Assembly (NCBI GenBank): GCA_041649335.1
Contig: JBAZNF010000016.1
Span: 1-25,907 of the forward strand
Reading direction: 5' to 3'
From: JBAYGJ01 sp041649335
Lineage (GTDB): Bacteria > Patescibacteriota > Patescibacteriia > UBA10025 > JAHIVO01
Length of the DNA stretch: 25,907 bases
In this document: in pieces, positions 19,601 through 25,907 of the stretch
How the letters are laid out: the number at the start of each line of letters is the position of its first letter
Position numbering within the stretch: position 1 is the first letter of the stretch
Made by a program: the position numbers and the translations under genes
Notes under the pieces: generated by a model
The model's input: only the letters and a program-made list of their open reading frames with translations
What the model was told of the DNA's origin: nothing
Databases searched by the model: none

Positions 19601-21978
19601 TGGCCATGGATTTTTCGGGCCTGAAGGTAGAGGGTATGGATATGGAAAAAGCGGCTGGTGAATATATAACTGATCCTGATGTGCTAGCCGAAATCAAGCC
19701 ACAATTGCTGGCCATGATTGATAAAGAAATCGGTGATCTGCAGGCAAAACCTTTGGGAGAGAGGACAAAAGGTGACCAACAGCGCATGAATGCTTTGCAG
19801 GCGGCTAAAGATAAAATAAATGACGAAGAAGCGTTCAAGAAACTTAAGCTGGCTAATCTTGGCCGTACCGGTTTTGGCATCCGGCATATCCTGACCCATG
19901 AGGACATGCACGAGAAACTCGAGGAGGTTGATCCGGACGGCGCATTGCGGCAGCAAATCTGGCAGGAGATGTCGCCGGAAGCCAGACAGATCGCGACCGA
20001 ACAGGTGAAGCATAAAATGACGAACCAAGGCATGTCCGAGGATCAGGTGATCAGCGAATACTTTGCCGAGGGTCTGGCCAATGCCGGCCGCCGGACGGCC
20101 GCCGACCGGTCAGCCAGTGCCATTACCTTGCCGCCGGCCGCTCTGGAACGCCTAGCTGAAAAGGTCAAAGTCCCCGGCCCGATTATGGATGTAGAAAATA
20201 TCGAAGCTCCGGCGCCGATCAGCAAGCGCGACATGAAACGCGTCGCTAAAACTGACCGGAAGCAGGAAAAAGCCCAGGAAAAGGCAGTCAAGAAAACCGT
20301 CAAAGCTGAGAAGAAGGCGGGCGATGCGCAGAGGGACGCGAACGCGAAAAATTTTGACTACCAGCAGGCCCGCCAGGCGCGTGAACAGGCTGAGCAGGAA
20401 CAGGAGAAAGTGAAACGAAGCGCCAGCGACGAAGTCCGCCGCCTACAAGAACAGGCGAAGAACGAGCAGGCGCTCATGCAGCAGTCGGTGCGTTCTGGCG
20501 ATAAGGCCGGCGCCGATACCCACCGGAAGAATTTCAATGCTATCAGCCAGCAGATCGAAGCGGCCCGCAAACGCGTGCAAACCGGCGAGCAGAAGTTGTA
20601 TGCACTGGCAGAAAAAGAGGAGCAGGCCAGGCTGGCTGCGGTGCAGGCAATGGAGGAGTCCATCAAACATACGCAGGCGGCCGGGGCAGGCAATGAATCG
20701 ATAAACGCGGTACAGGCCAGGGAACGCGCACAGCGCGGCGTGCAGAATTTACGCGGCCGACAGGTCATGGACGACGCCAGCGCGGCAAAAGTGGATAGCG
20801 CGTTGTCTAAGTCCGATTATACGGCGGCATTCGCGGAATTAGAAAACGCCAGAAAGAGGATAGAAGCGAATCCAGAGGCTTTTTCGGATGAAATCGTCAG
20901 CTTGCAAGACCAGATCAAACGGGGCAATACGTCCCTCCAGCTCGGCGTGCCCGGCAAAATGGCTGATCAGATCAAGGGGGATATTGCCAAATGGCAGTCC
21001 AGGATCGCTGAGCTGACGACCGGCATGACCGGACAGATCGACGCGATCATGAAGGGCATGTCCGATAATATCCCGGAGGCGAAGAATCTGTATCGGCCGG
21101 CTCCAGCGAAGTCACCCGTTGCACCGCCATCACCGACTGCCGGCCCGGAAACAAAACCCGCGGACGTCCCTTCACCAATCGCCCAGCTGACGGACAAGAT
21201 TAAGACTGCCCAGACATCACTTCGGTTGGGTGTCGGGGGTAAGGTGGCCGAACAGATCAAGCAGGATATGGCCGGGTGGCAAGCGGAACTTGATAAACTG
21301 CAGAGCCCGATGAATACCCAGATCGCCGAACTGAAACAAAAGATTGCCGGTGCCGAGACCTCGCTGCAGCTCGGTGTGGGCGGCAAGATGGCCGAACAGA
21401 TCCGAAGGGATATAGCTGAATGGCAGAGCCAGATCAGGCAGCTGGAGTTCGCGAAGACCGGAGAAACCGTCAAGCTCGATGCGCTGGCGTCACGAGCGGT
21501 CAAACCGAATGTGTCGGAAGAAGAAAAAAAGACCATTGACCAGGCGGCCCGGCAGGAAATGGAGAAAGTGGCACCGTCAGAAGCGGTGGCTACAAGCCGT
21601 CCTGTCCAGGAATCTGCGCAACATCTGGAGGCATTAACGGAAACGTTGAAAAACGCGAATATTACCAGTGAGGCCGCGCAGCGGACCATGGAAGAAATCA
21701 ATAAAGGGATCAATGAACTGTCAAAGAGTATCCAAGGCAGCCAAAAAGAAACTGCGGCATTTGTGAAACATGTCACCGCGCCAATGTCTAAACAGGCCCA
21801 AGCGGGCAGTGTCGGGCAGTTCGGCGTCAACAGCGAAGAATGGAAGAAATTCATGTATAATATGACCAACCTGTACAAGTTTTTCCGGGACAAATCGCCT
21901 AAGAAAGGCGGCCAGCCGGACAGTAGGCAATCCGGCGGCGAGTCGTCTCCGGGTCCGGATAATTCCATGGAAGCTTAA
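16618..21978 (+). CDS. VirB6/TrbL-like polytopic membrane protein with very long soluble tail (1786 aa)
   Basis: The first ~365 residues contain about eight hydrophobic helices (roughly 21-41, 63-90, 103-127, 137-166, 212-235, 236-258, 278-297, 335-362). The tract GWVVVRDLCNMFFVAVLLII resembles TrbL/VirB6-type channel proteins of type IV secretion systems. The remaining ~1400 residues are soluble, charged and mostly helical: a basic linker, a QPQAQPQ-rich spacer (about 828-845), two 35-residue repeats, an HExxH zincin-like segment (1094-1151), a Lys/Glu/Gln coiled coil (about 1205-1400), three 35-residue repeats (about 1432-1609) and an acidic end. Ordinary VirB6 proteins are far shorter. The start ATG lies 21 nt after the giant gene; no Shine-Dalgarno is seen. 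It probably works with the giant secreted protein. The tail is likely cytoplasmic, by inference. Confidence 0.85.
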   Translation: MYHLLWLKFKLFFNGQTRAVRWVSIVLIAAFVGIGLFGIIHPAHALFDCVTDPLGCATDVVSNFLLWIASIIGKLLVVLIDILIGIVQYNDFVRSAAVSQGWVVVRDLCNMFFVAVLLIIAFGTILRIESYKYQRLLPQLIIMAVLINFSKLIAGFLIDVSQVVLLTFVNAFKDTASGNFVNVFQLKEMLGFIDPSAPEKTQNIDNWQKIGLPLFAIALLIVAFLVMLAMIIVFIARIIFLWILIVLSPLAYLLSVVPMGKQYASRWWSTFGKWVTTGPILAFFIWLALSVLSTPTGNPAQVINLSGEQGAKVQEGVVSAGLGGLSSSENLLGFILAVAMLVMALGFAQALGGFAGKFAGSMMGKIQKLGSGTLKLGGAGIKSLGKKVDQAQMKLQKQVGVRAPLSMRPSVIKEGWQAWRQQKEAEHYTTTKGAWQDKFHGVLSREKTNYYDRAVRRRQSEEEAKILSNKDDEVMMELEVAIKEKNADKIAGASRKLAKQADFDNFVRARGYHTGVDGSARDFQALVRDVFMKEGGMTEQEAFRLGNDVGELAENNRQWGMSRAYAYNPKTGKFSEESEEDWANIVAAQQAKRDPQVIPRENHRTAYKNETSFLMDIGTGKPLYVSKSEEERMIDAGQARRVEADAGFHLAGRAAWGNIDPAHANRLQPNARAAVMMNHPVEAREIAPVLYNKVWESMAQMTPEELEKLEQYTKQPVETDPHTGLVTRILKRKNMFGDSVAVPFEETSKKFWDDHLGGKFTEWKKAEHERTGRVFSTDEKSVAWKDESREFYDNVFLRGQREAVDKLRADRLAGRLAPVGATAGASGATQAGAQPAQQPQAQPQARGAEFDSMRYEDQQAYLGTRKKVEEYERDAKGDFFTTDEYTNGIRNGQFVMADQYRRIRAQDGMPPESALRDIDQAQYEATKAKAEEYQKTFKADFFLSDEYKKGAAQGQYLEREVYDEAKAIEAYKKEHGTEGLRGVATYGSKDSHNVLAMDFSGLKVEGMDMEKAAGEYITDPDVLAEIKPQLLAMIDKEIGDLQAKPLGERTKGDQQRMNALQAAKDKINDEEAFKKLKLANLGRTGFGIRHILTHEDMHEKLEEVDPDGALRQQIWQEMSPEARQIATEQVKHKMTNQGMSEDQVISEYFAEGLANAGRRTAADRSASAITLPPAALERLAEKVKVPGPIMDVENIEAPAPISKRDMKRVAKTDRKQEKAQEKAVKKTVKAEKKAGDAQRDANAKNFDYQQARQAREQAEQEQEKVKRSASDEVRRLQEQAKNEQALMQQSVRSGDKAGADTHRKNFNAISQQIEAARKRVQTGEQKLYALAEKEEQARLAAVQAMEESIKHTQAAGAGNESINAVQARERAQRGVQNLRGRQVMDDASAAKVDSALSKSDYTAAFAELENARKRIEANPEAFSDEIVSLQDQIKRGNTSLQLGVPGKMADQIKGDIAKWQSRIAELTTGMTGQIDAIMKGMSDNIPEAKNLYRPAPAKSPVAPPSPTAGPETKPADVPSPIAQLTDKIKTAQTSLRLGVGGKVAEQIKQDMAGWQAELDKLQSPMNTQIAELKQKIAGAETSLQLGVGGKMAEQIRRDIAEWQSQIRQLEFAKTGETVKLDALASRAVKPNVSEEEKKTIDQAARQEMEKVAPSEAVATSRPVQESAQHLEALTETLKNANITSEAAQRTMEEINKGINELSKSIQGSQKETAAFVKHVTAPMSKQAQAGSVGQFGVNSEEWKKFMYNMTNLYKFFRDKSPKKGGQPDSRQSGGESSPGPDNSMEA
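19213..19503 (+). repeat. Two 35-residue repeats in the VirB6-like tail (19213-19317, 19399-19503)
   Basis: The shared pattern is [KA]K[VA]EEY......[KA].DFF..DEY..G...GQ......Y. The two copies are 27 residues apart and lie just after the Gln/Pro/Ala-rich spacer. Confidence 0.75.
19897..20070 (+). other. HExxH zincin-like metallopeptidase motif inside the VirB6-like tail
   Basis: HEDMH is at 19897-19911 (residues 1094-1098), in the context RHILTHEDMHEKL. SEYFAEGLAN follows 48 residues later, with Glu codons at 20056 and 20068 (residues 1147 and 1151). A HExxH helix plus a downstream Glu in an [E/D]-x-F-A-E helix is the ligand layout of gluzincin-type zinc peptidases. Activity is inferred and unproven. 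Confidence 0.6.
20911..21444 (+). repeat. Three 35-residue repeats in the VirB6-like tail (20911-21015, 21196-21300, 21340-21444)
   Basis: The consensus is .I....TSL.LGV.GK.A.QI..D.A.WQ.....L. Copies 2 and 3 are 13 residues apart; copies 1 and 2 are separated by a Pro-rich linker of 60 residues. Strong protein identity suggests a recent or constrained duplication. Each unit probably forms a helical hairpin. Confidence 0.88.
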
Positions 21979-21990
21979 CCTACGTTTTTT

Positions 21991-23322
21991 ATGGAGGAGG
22001 TGCCGGTATTTACATCATCAACTGTCAACGCCCAGGAGCTGACAACCTGGGAAGAGGCAACGCGTGAAGCGTTGGAATATCGCCAACGCAAGGACGCGTT
22101 CTTATTGTCCCAGGCGCTCAGCCCGCGATTGCTTGTGGCCAGCCGTGGTGACAAGACGATATACCAGCAGCTGCTGAAAATAAAATCCCAGCTGGATTTT
22201 ATGGCTATGCCCCTGTTGGATGATAAGGAGGTAATTTCGCTTTTTCGGGATCATTTGGATGTCGTACTGACGACTGACATTGATGTCTGGGACCAGCTGC
22301 GTTTCAAGCTGACCACGCTGGTACCGGATGACCGGGACACTTTCAAGTCGAACATACAGTCAGCCATGGAACAATGCCAGTGCCCGATGTCAGCCCTGCC
22401 GCGCGTGAAGGCAGACGGCACGCGTGAGCAGCCTACCCTGGCCAATTGGCTTAAGGATTTCCGCGGGTTCATGGAAGGCAGGATAACGGATACCCTCAGG
22501 AGCACGGAATTTTTCACAAAAAATATCTCATTCCGCGCTTTGCCGGTCCCGGACCAGGAAAAACTGAAGATGCTGTTTACCATTTATCAGTGGCTGCACC
22601 ACTCTACTTTTGATCTGGAGGGATTCGAAGGCAGTTTTACCATTAGGGATACGGACGGCAGCTTGAAAGTATTTGATAACGGGGTTTTCGCGTCAATCAA
22701 ACCGTTGTCACGCTCACAGGCCGTCAGGCCGCCTGCCGCAGAGCCATTAGAGCCGGTGCGCAGGGAGTCCGTACCGGCCAGGGTTGATCCGATGGAAAAA
22801 TTAAAAATGAAGTACGCTGAGTACCGCATTAGCCGCCAGCGTATCTTGGACATAGAGGACAAGGTTCTCGTCAAGTCAAAAGGCGATCCGCATGAGATTT
22901 ACCATGAACTTTCTGATGCCGTACAAGCCGGTGATAAGTACCGGGCTATTGCCTGTCTGAAGATATTAGCCAGAGAAAGGTCATTGTCCAGCTCATTACG
23001 AGACAATCCGTCATGGTGGGGGTCAACGGCTGAATATATCACCCAGAAATATACCGGCCAGTATCCGGCGCCGGAAGTGAAATTGGCGGTCAGTAATTTG
23101 AAACTGGACCCGACCACGCCGACAGCGGTTTCTGAATTCCTGCAGTTTGTCCTGAAGGTTCGCCTGAAACTCAGTGAGGCTGAAGCCGCCCTGATCGGCG
23201 TGGAAATCGGCCAGCTGCTGGGCGGGGAGTACCAAAGCATGGCCTACGGCAATGCCGAGACTGGAGAATTCGAGTGGGTGCAAAACAAAATCACCGACCG
23301 GAAGTTGGTGAGTGGGGTTTAA
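21991..23322 (+). CDS. Unknown soluble protein, 443 aa, last gene of the surface locus
   Basis: I do not recognise the family. There is no signal peptide or membrane helix, so it is probably cytoplasmic. An N-terminal helical domain (about 1-240) with WDQLRFKLTTLVPDDRDTF and LANWLKDFRGFMEGR is joined by a Pro/Arg-rich linker (about 248-266) to a second helical domain (about 267-443) ending ITDRKLVSGV. ATG 21991 lies 12 nt after the VirB6-like stop. GGAGGAGG sits inside the first codons rather than upstream of them. Position at the end of the operon suggests a cytosolic partner of the VirB6-like tail. Its 3' end is partly duplicated about 400 nt downstream. Confidence 0.82.
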   Translation: MEEVPVFTSSTVNAQELTTWEEATREALEYRQRKDAFLLSQALSPRLLVASRGDKTIYQQLLKIKSQLDFMAMPLLDDKEVISLFRDHLDVVLTTDIDVWDQLRFKLTTLVPDDRDTFKSNIQSAMEQCQCPMSALPRVKADGTREQPTLANWLKDFRGFMEGRITDTLRSTEFFTKNISFRALPVPDQEKLKMLFTIYQWLHHSTFDLEGFEGSFTIRDTDGSLKVFDNGVFASIKPLSRSQAVRPPAAEPLEPVRRESVPARVDPMEKLKMKYAEYRISRQRILDIEDKVLVKSKGDPHEIYHELSDAVQAGDKYRAIACLKILARERSLSSSLRDNPSWWGSTAEYITQKYTGQYPAPEVKLAVSNLKLDPTTPTAVSEFLQFVLKVRLKLSEAEAALIGVEIGQLLGGEYQSMAYGNAETGEFEWVQNKITDRKLVSGV

Positions 23323-23370
23323 GTGGTCATGTATGCCTTAGTAGGTATGCGCTGTTTTAGGGTAATTGCA

Positions 23371-23457
23371 TTGTCATTCCGAGCCTACTGGCGAGGGATC
23401 TCGGTTATTTGCGTGGTGCCCATGACCGGGATGCTTTATGTTCGTTCGGCATGACAA
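23371..23457. repeat. Palindromic intergenic repeat, copy 1 (TCATTCCGAG/CGGCATGACA type)
   Basis: TTGTCATTCCGAGC at 23371-23384 and GTTCGGCATGACAA at 23444-23457 form imperfect terminal inverted repeats (12 of 14 positions pair). The interior GCGAGGGATCTCGG resembles the widespread dispersed GGATCTCG-type repeat seen in many bacterial genomes. The element is non-coding. It lies 48 nt after the 443-aa gene. Confidence 0.75.
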
Positions 23458-23471
23458 GCGTAGGTTGCGTA

Positions 23472-23608
23472 TTGGTATTCCTTTTATCCAGCGGCAAGGA
23501 GTCTTGGTTACTCGGGTGATGCCTTGGATCGGGATACCTCATTTTCATTCGGCATGACCTAAGGTGGGTAGTATGGCTGAGATACTAAGTCACGTTCGCC
23601 ATGACAAA
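23472..23608. repeat. Degenerate copy 2 and end fragment of the same palindromic repeat
   Basis: Copy 2 (about 23472-23559) parallels copy 1 in order: GGTATTCC, GGCAAGGAGTCTTGG, GGTGATGCC, CGGGATAC, CATTCGGCATGACC. A third right-end fragment, GTTCGCCATGACAAA, is at 23594-23608. The array fills most of the gap after the 443-aa gene and contributes the first codons of the 49-aa ORF. Confidence 0.65.
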
Positions 23609-23722
23609 GAAAAGATGGTTAACATGTGGTATGGAAATATGCCCGGAATAAAAGAGGTGGAATACTCGTTTAAACAAATAAACATTCTCACCGACCGGCG
23701 GCTGGTCAGTGACGAAGTGTAG
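23573..23722 (+). pseudogene. 49-aa ORF whose C-terminus duplicates the end of the 443-aa gene
   Basis: ATG 23573 to TAG 23720-23722. The final ~28 residues (YGNMPGIKEVEYSF.., LTDRRLVSDEV) align with the end of the upstream protein (YGNAETGEFEWVQNKITDRKLVSGV). The first ~14 codons arise from the palindromic repeat array. The simplest reading is a remnant of a tandem duplicate of the 443-aa gene largely replaced by repeats. A small functional gene is possible but there is no ribosome site. Confidence 0.6.
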
Positions 23723-23751
23723 CGGTTTTTTTATGGGCCTGTCCTTGCAAG

Positions 23752-23776
23752 ACCGGCCGGCGCCGGTTATTTTTTT
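23752..23776 (+). terminator. Rho-independent terminator of the surface locus
   Basis: ACCGGC (23752-23757), loop CGGC, GCCGGT (23762-23767), then TATTTTTTT. GC-rich 6-bp stem with a T-run on the plus strand only. The T-run overlaps the stop codon of the convergent minus-strand gene. Confidence 0.78.
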
Positions 23777-24641
23777 ATAGCCAGCCAAAAATGATATTGA
23801 ACAGGGAGGGGATAATGACAAAAATAATGAGAAATATTACGGCATTAATGATAATGGCTAAACCGATTTCAGCGAATTCACCTACCCCCTTGACCATGGA
23901 GGCGACTTTGCCTAGTTTCATGCCGACTGACCATTCTTCCCCAAATGCGCAGAATAATTTCAAGTGGAGAAGATAACGGAAGAAAAAGTGAATGTCAATG
24001 TAAAATATGGTCAGGCCGCAACTGGGGATAAGGTACTCCCAGGCCAGCTGGAGGACTTTGCCGGTGATGGCCCTGGTGGCTTCCCCGGACGTGTCGCCCT
24101 CCCCATCAACTTCTTGCTTTACTGAACCTTCGGACAGTTCCGCATCTGCTGCATCTATTTTTTCCTCTGCGGCCTGTTGATTGGCAATTCGTTCCTTGTA
24201 AAATTCCCGTTTTGTCTGTTCTTCGTCTTCAATGTTTTCTGGCTCATTATCATTTTCTTCTGCCTCATTTTCAGGGACGCTATTTTTTTCGTTTTTATTT
24301 TCGGTCGTATTGTCCGGCAATGTCTGCAGTGTTGCCTGCCTCATGTGCCGTGCTTTTTGTAAGGTTTTATCCGATACAAGCGGTTTGGAGGTGTCAAATG
24401 CATTATTTTCTGGCCGTTCTGCATTTCCCGGCTGATCTTGTTTTTTTGCGCTGCGTGATTTATGTTTGGACAGCGGGATTTCAAAATGTGCCCGCTGCTC
24501 CTCGTTTTCATTTTCTAACTCTACTTTTTGTTCCTTTTCTTGGCCTCCTGTTGATTGTTCAGGAATTGGACGCAAAGAAACTGACTGGCGTTGGTTCCAG
24601 GCCCGTGAGTTTGCTTGTTCTTCTTCGTTCAATGTAACCAT
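23775..24641 (-). CDS. Acidic disordered protein with two C-terminal membrane helices, 288 aa
   Basis: No family is recognised with confidence. Residues 1-~190 are rich in Glu, Asn, Gln, Lys and Ser and look disordered (NENEEQ, EAEENDNEPENIEDEEQTKRE). The C-terminal ~95 residues carry two hydrophobic segments: about 203-228 (YLIPSCGLTIFYIDIHFFF) and about 258-284 (LAIIINAVIFLIIFVIIPSL). Between them is a stretch with CAFGEEW and basic residues. Topology is probably a long cytoplasmic tail plus a helical hairpin. It is convergent with the surface locus and divergent from the next gene. It could be an accessory membrane factor of the same apparatus, which is inference only. Confidence 0.8.
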   Translation of the reverse strand: MVTLNEEEQANSRAWNQRQSVSLRPIPEQSTGGQEKEQKVELENENEEQRAHFEIPLSKHKSRSAKKQDQPGNAERPENNAFDTSKPLVSDKTLQKARHMRQATLQTLPDNTTENKNEKNSVPENEAEENDNEPENIEDEEQTKREFYKERIANQQAAEEKIDAADAELSEGSVKQEVDGEGDTSGEATRAITGKVLQLAWEYLIPSCGLTIFYIDIHFFFRYLLHLKLFCAFGEEWSVGMKLGKVASMVKGVGEFAEIGLAIIINAVIFLIIFVIIPSLFNIIFGWL

Positions 24642-24673
24642 TGGGATGAGGATAGCGCCTAACTAATGGATTA

Positions 24674-24703
24674 ATCATAGCATATTTACCCCATATTTTG
24701 TAA
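24674..24703 (-). promoter_or_regulatory. Promoter of the minus-strand membrane protein
   Basis: On the minus strand, TTACAA (24703-24698), an 18-nt spacer, then TATGAT (24679-24674) preceded by TG-C (extended -10). Predicted start about 24667, giving a 5' leader of roughly 26 nt without a Shine-Dalgarno. Confidence 0.6.
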
Positions 24704-24732
24704 TTGATTTTTTATATAAAAAACGATACAAT
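24704..24732 (+). promoter_or_regulatory. Promoter of the plus-strand gene at 24739, predicted leaderless
   Basis: TTGATT (24704-24709), 17-nt spacer, TACAAT (24727-24732). The expected start, 7 nt after the -10, is base 24739, the A of the ATG. The -35 directly abuts the -35 of the divergent promoter. Confidence 0.65.
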
Positions 24733-24738
24733 TGCCGC

Positions 24739-25907
24739 ATGATTGATGAAAAAAAGCCATTGTTCCGGTGGGGGCCGATCCCGGGATACCTGATAAACGT
24801 CGATGCCTGGCTGTCGATTTTTACTGATTATCCGTCGCGGCCGCATCATTACCATTGGCCGGCCGGGACCATGGCATTCCATGACGGCAAGATGTTCTAT
24901 TTGAACGAACTACGGCCGCTGGAAAAGGAGGGCGGCGAGATTTTCAGGAAAATTATTTTAACCCGACGCCAGACACCATTCGCCAGATTATGGCGTCGAT
25001 GCGTGAAGGAACTTTTTACGTTTTGCGCGGCGTTGACGCAAAAAAAGTTACAGGGATTGGATGAGGTTGAACTAATGCGCGCCTGGAATGAGTTCAACCG
25101 CCTGTTGTTCAGGTTCTGGGAACCGGGAATCCTCCCGGAGATGGGCGCGTACGGCGCGGAAGCCATCCTTAAAAATGAACTGGCCAAAGAAGGTCTGGAC
25201 ACCCAGAAGAAAATGTTGGCCTTGTCGTATTTGAGCGCGCCGGTACGGTTGTCGTTCTACCAGGAGGAAGAGGTTGCCTTATTGAAAGTGGCCAGTCGGT
25301 TTGGCAAGAAGGATTTTCAAGAGCTGTTGCGTAAGCACCAGCAGCGCTTCTTCTGGATCGGCAACAGCTATGGCGCAGTCAAGATCATGCCGGAGTCGTT
25401 TTTCCTCAAACGTATTGAAGAGTTTTTGAAGAAAAAACAGCGTCCGGCCAGGCAAATCGCAGAAGTATACAAACATGTTGCTGTGGCCAAGAAAAACCAT
25501 CAACAGGCATTGGCATGGGTCAAGCGAAAGGCGTTGATAAAACAAATCAGCGATAATTTGGCGCACTGCATCTGGTGGCAGGACCAGCGTAAGGGATATA
25601 TTTTCCATTATCTTCATTATATAGATCTTTTTGTCCGTGAGTTCGCCAGGAGAAACGGTATTGCGCCGGAAAGGTATCATATGGCCTGGCACAGGGAAAT
25701 TAATTTACGGCCGACGCAGTCGTTGTTTCGTAAACTCAGTGCCCGTCAGCGTCTGTATGCGGCCAGGTTTGATAGTAATGGATTCCGCAAACTATCCGAT
25801 CGGGCTAGTAGGGATTTTTACGGGGAATACTGGAAGGCCAGTTTGCCGGTGAAAAGTAAGGAATTTTCCGGCCTGGTCGTATACCCTTCACCAAAGCCGG
25901 TATCCGG
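24739..25907 (+). CDS. PEP-utilising mobile-domain-like protein, 3'-truncated by window edge
   Basis: The frame runs open for 389 codons to the window end. The N-terminus reads FRWGPIPGYLINVDAWL. A helical body follows (FARLWRRC, LMRAWNEFNRLLFRFWEPGI, EMGAYGAEAIL, HYLHYIDLFVREFARR). The last residues, EFSGLVVYPSPKPVSG, resemble the first strand-turn of the swivelling phosphohistidine domain of PEP synthase/PPDK-type proteins, where a G.v.spG..G pattern begins. Such stand-alone proteins without an obvious ATP-grasp domain are, as I recall, common in CPR genomes. Whether the catalytic His is present lies beyond the window. Start chosen at ATG 24739, matching the promoter. Family call is moderate; gene reality is strong. 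Confidence 0.75.
   Translation, partial: MIDEKKPLFRWGPIPGYLINVDAWLSIFTDYPSRPHHYHWPAGTMAFHDGKMFYLNELRPLEKEGGEIFRKIILTRRQTPFARLWRRCVKELFTFCAALTQKKLQGLDEVELMRAWNEFNRLLFRFWEPGILPEMGAYGAEAILKNELAKEGLDTQKKMLALSYLSAPVRLSFYQEEEVALLKVASRFGKKDFQELLRKHQQRFFWIGNSYGAVKIMPESFFLKRIEEFLKKKQRPARQIAEVYKHVAVAKKNHQQALAWVKRKALIKQISDNLAHCIWWQDQRKGYIFHYLHYIDLFVREFARRNGIAPERYHMAWHREINLRPTQSLFRKLSARQRLYAARFDSNGFRKLSDRASRDFYGEYWKASLPVKSKEFSGLVVYPSPKPVS

Noticed and set aside
19188..21968. Long antisense open frames on the minus strand (281 and 333 codons)
   Set aside because: They mirror the VirB6-like gene. Their Ser/Cys/Ala-rich composition is what GC-rich sense codons give in antisense, and no domain or start signal is seen.
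23585..23821. Minus-strand ORF of 78 codons in the repeat region
   Set aside because: It overlaps the terminator, the 49-aa ORF and the end of the 288-aa gene, and has low-complexity composition.
1..25907. tRNA, rRNA, CRISPR array or transposase genes
   Set aside because: The intergenic gaps are short and contain no cloverleaf arms, regular spacer repeats or transposase motifs that I could see.

Overview
The window looks like a chromosomal segment of a Candidate Phyla Radiation (Patescibacteria, Parcubacteria-like) bacterium. Several things point that way: a leucyl-tRNA synthetase enlarged by a NUDIX insertion, a very large Cys-rich secreted protein beside a VirB6/TrbL-like membrane protein with a huge soluble tail, a thrombospondin-type-3 membrane protein, a DUF559 endonuclease with an adjacent palindrome, and genes that mostly lack a Shine-Dalgarno sequence. 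TGA acts as a stop (for example at the end of tsaC), so this is not one of the UGA=Gly lineages (SR1/Gracilibacteria). I cannot name the phylum-level clade from sequence alone.

Layout. Positions 1-2865 hold the 3' part of leuS, whose CP1 editing region carries two extra enzyme-like domains (NUDIX, then an alpha/beta hydrolase). Next comes a palindrome and a DUF559 gene, followed by a tight forward run: a 156-aa unknown protein, tsaC (tRNA t6A synthesis) and an MFS-type transporter that overlaps tsaC by ATGA. A 127-bp inverted-repeat element separates the transporter from rsmA/ksgA (16S rRNA dimethyltransferase).

From 6751 a near-perfect extended -10 sigma70-type promoter drives what looks like one ~17-kb transcription unit. 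It contains a Ca-binding-loop single-pass membrane protein (301 aa), a 2956-aa Cys-rich secreted protein with three carbohydrate-binding-like modules, a 1786-aa VirB6/TrbL-like polytopic protein with a buried HExxH zincin-like motif, and a 443-aa soluble protein of unknown function. The unit is followed by degenerate palindromic repeats, a 49-aa ORF whose end duplicates the end of the 443-aa gene, and a terminator at 23752-23776. This four-gene set is the best candidate for an undescribed system: a cell-surface or secretion apparatus of an episymbiont. No ATPase, pilin or coupling protein is present in the window.

The right end has a divergent pair. On the minus strand is an acidic, disordered, two-helix membrane protein. 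On the plus strand is a protein that runs off the window and ends with what looks like the start of a PEP-utilising mobile domain. Their promoters are back to back, and the forward one would give a leaderless mRNA, as does the promoter at 6751. Housekeeping translation genes (leuS, tsaC, rsmA) therefore flank a lineage-specific surface locus.
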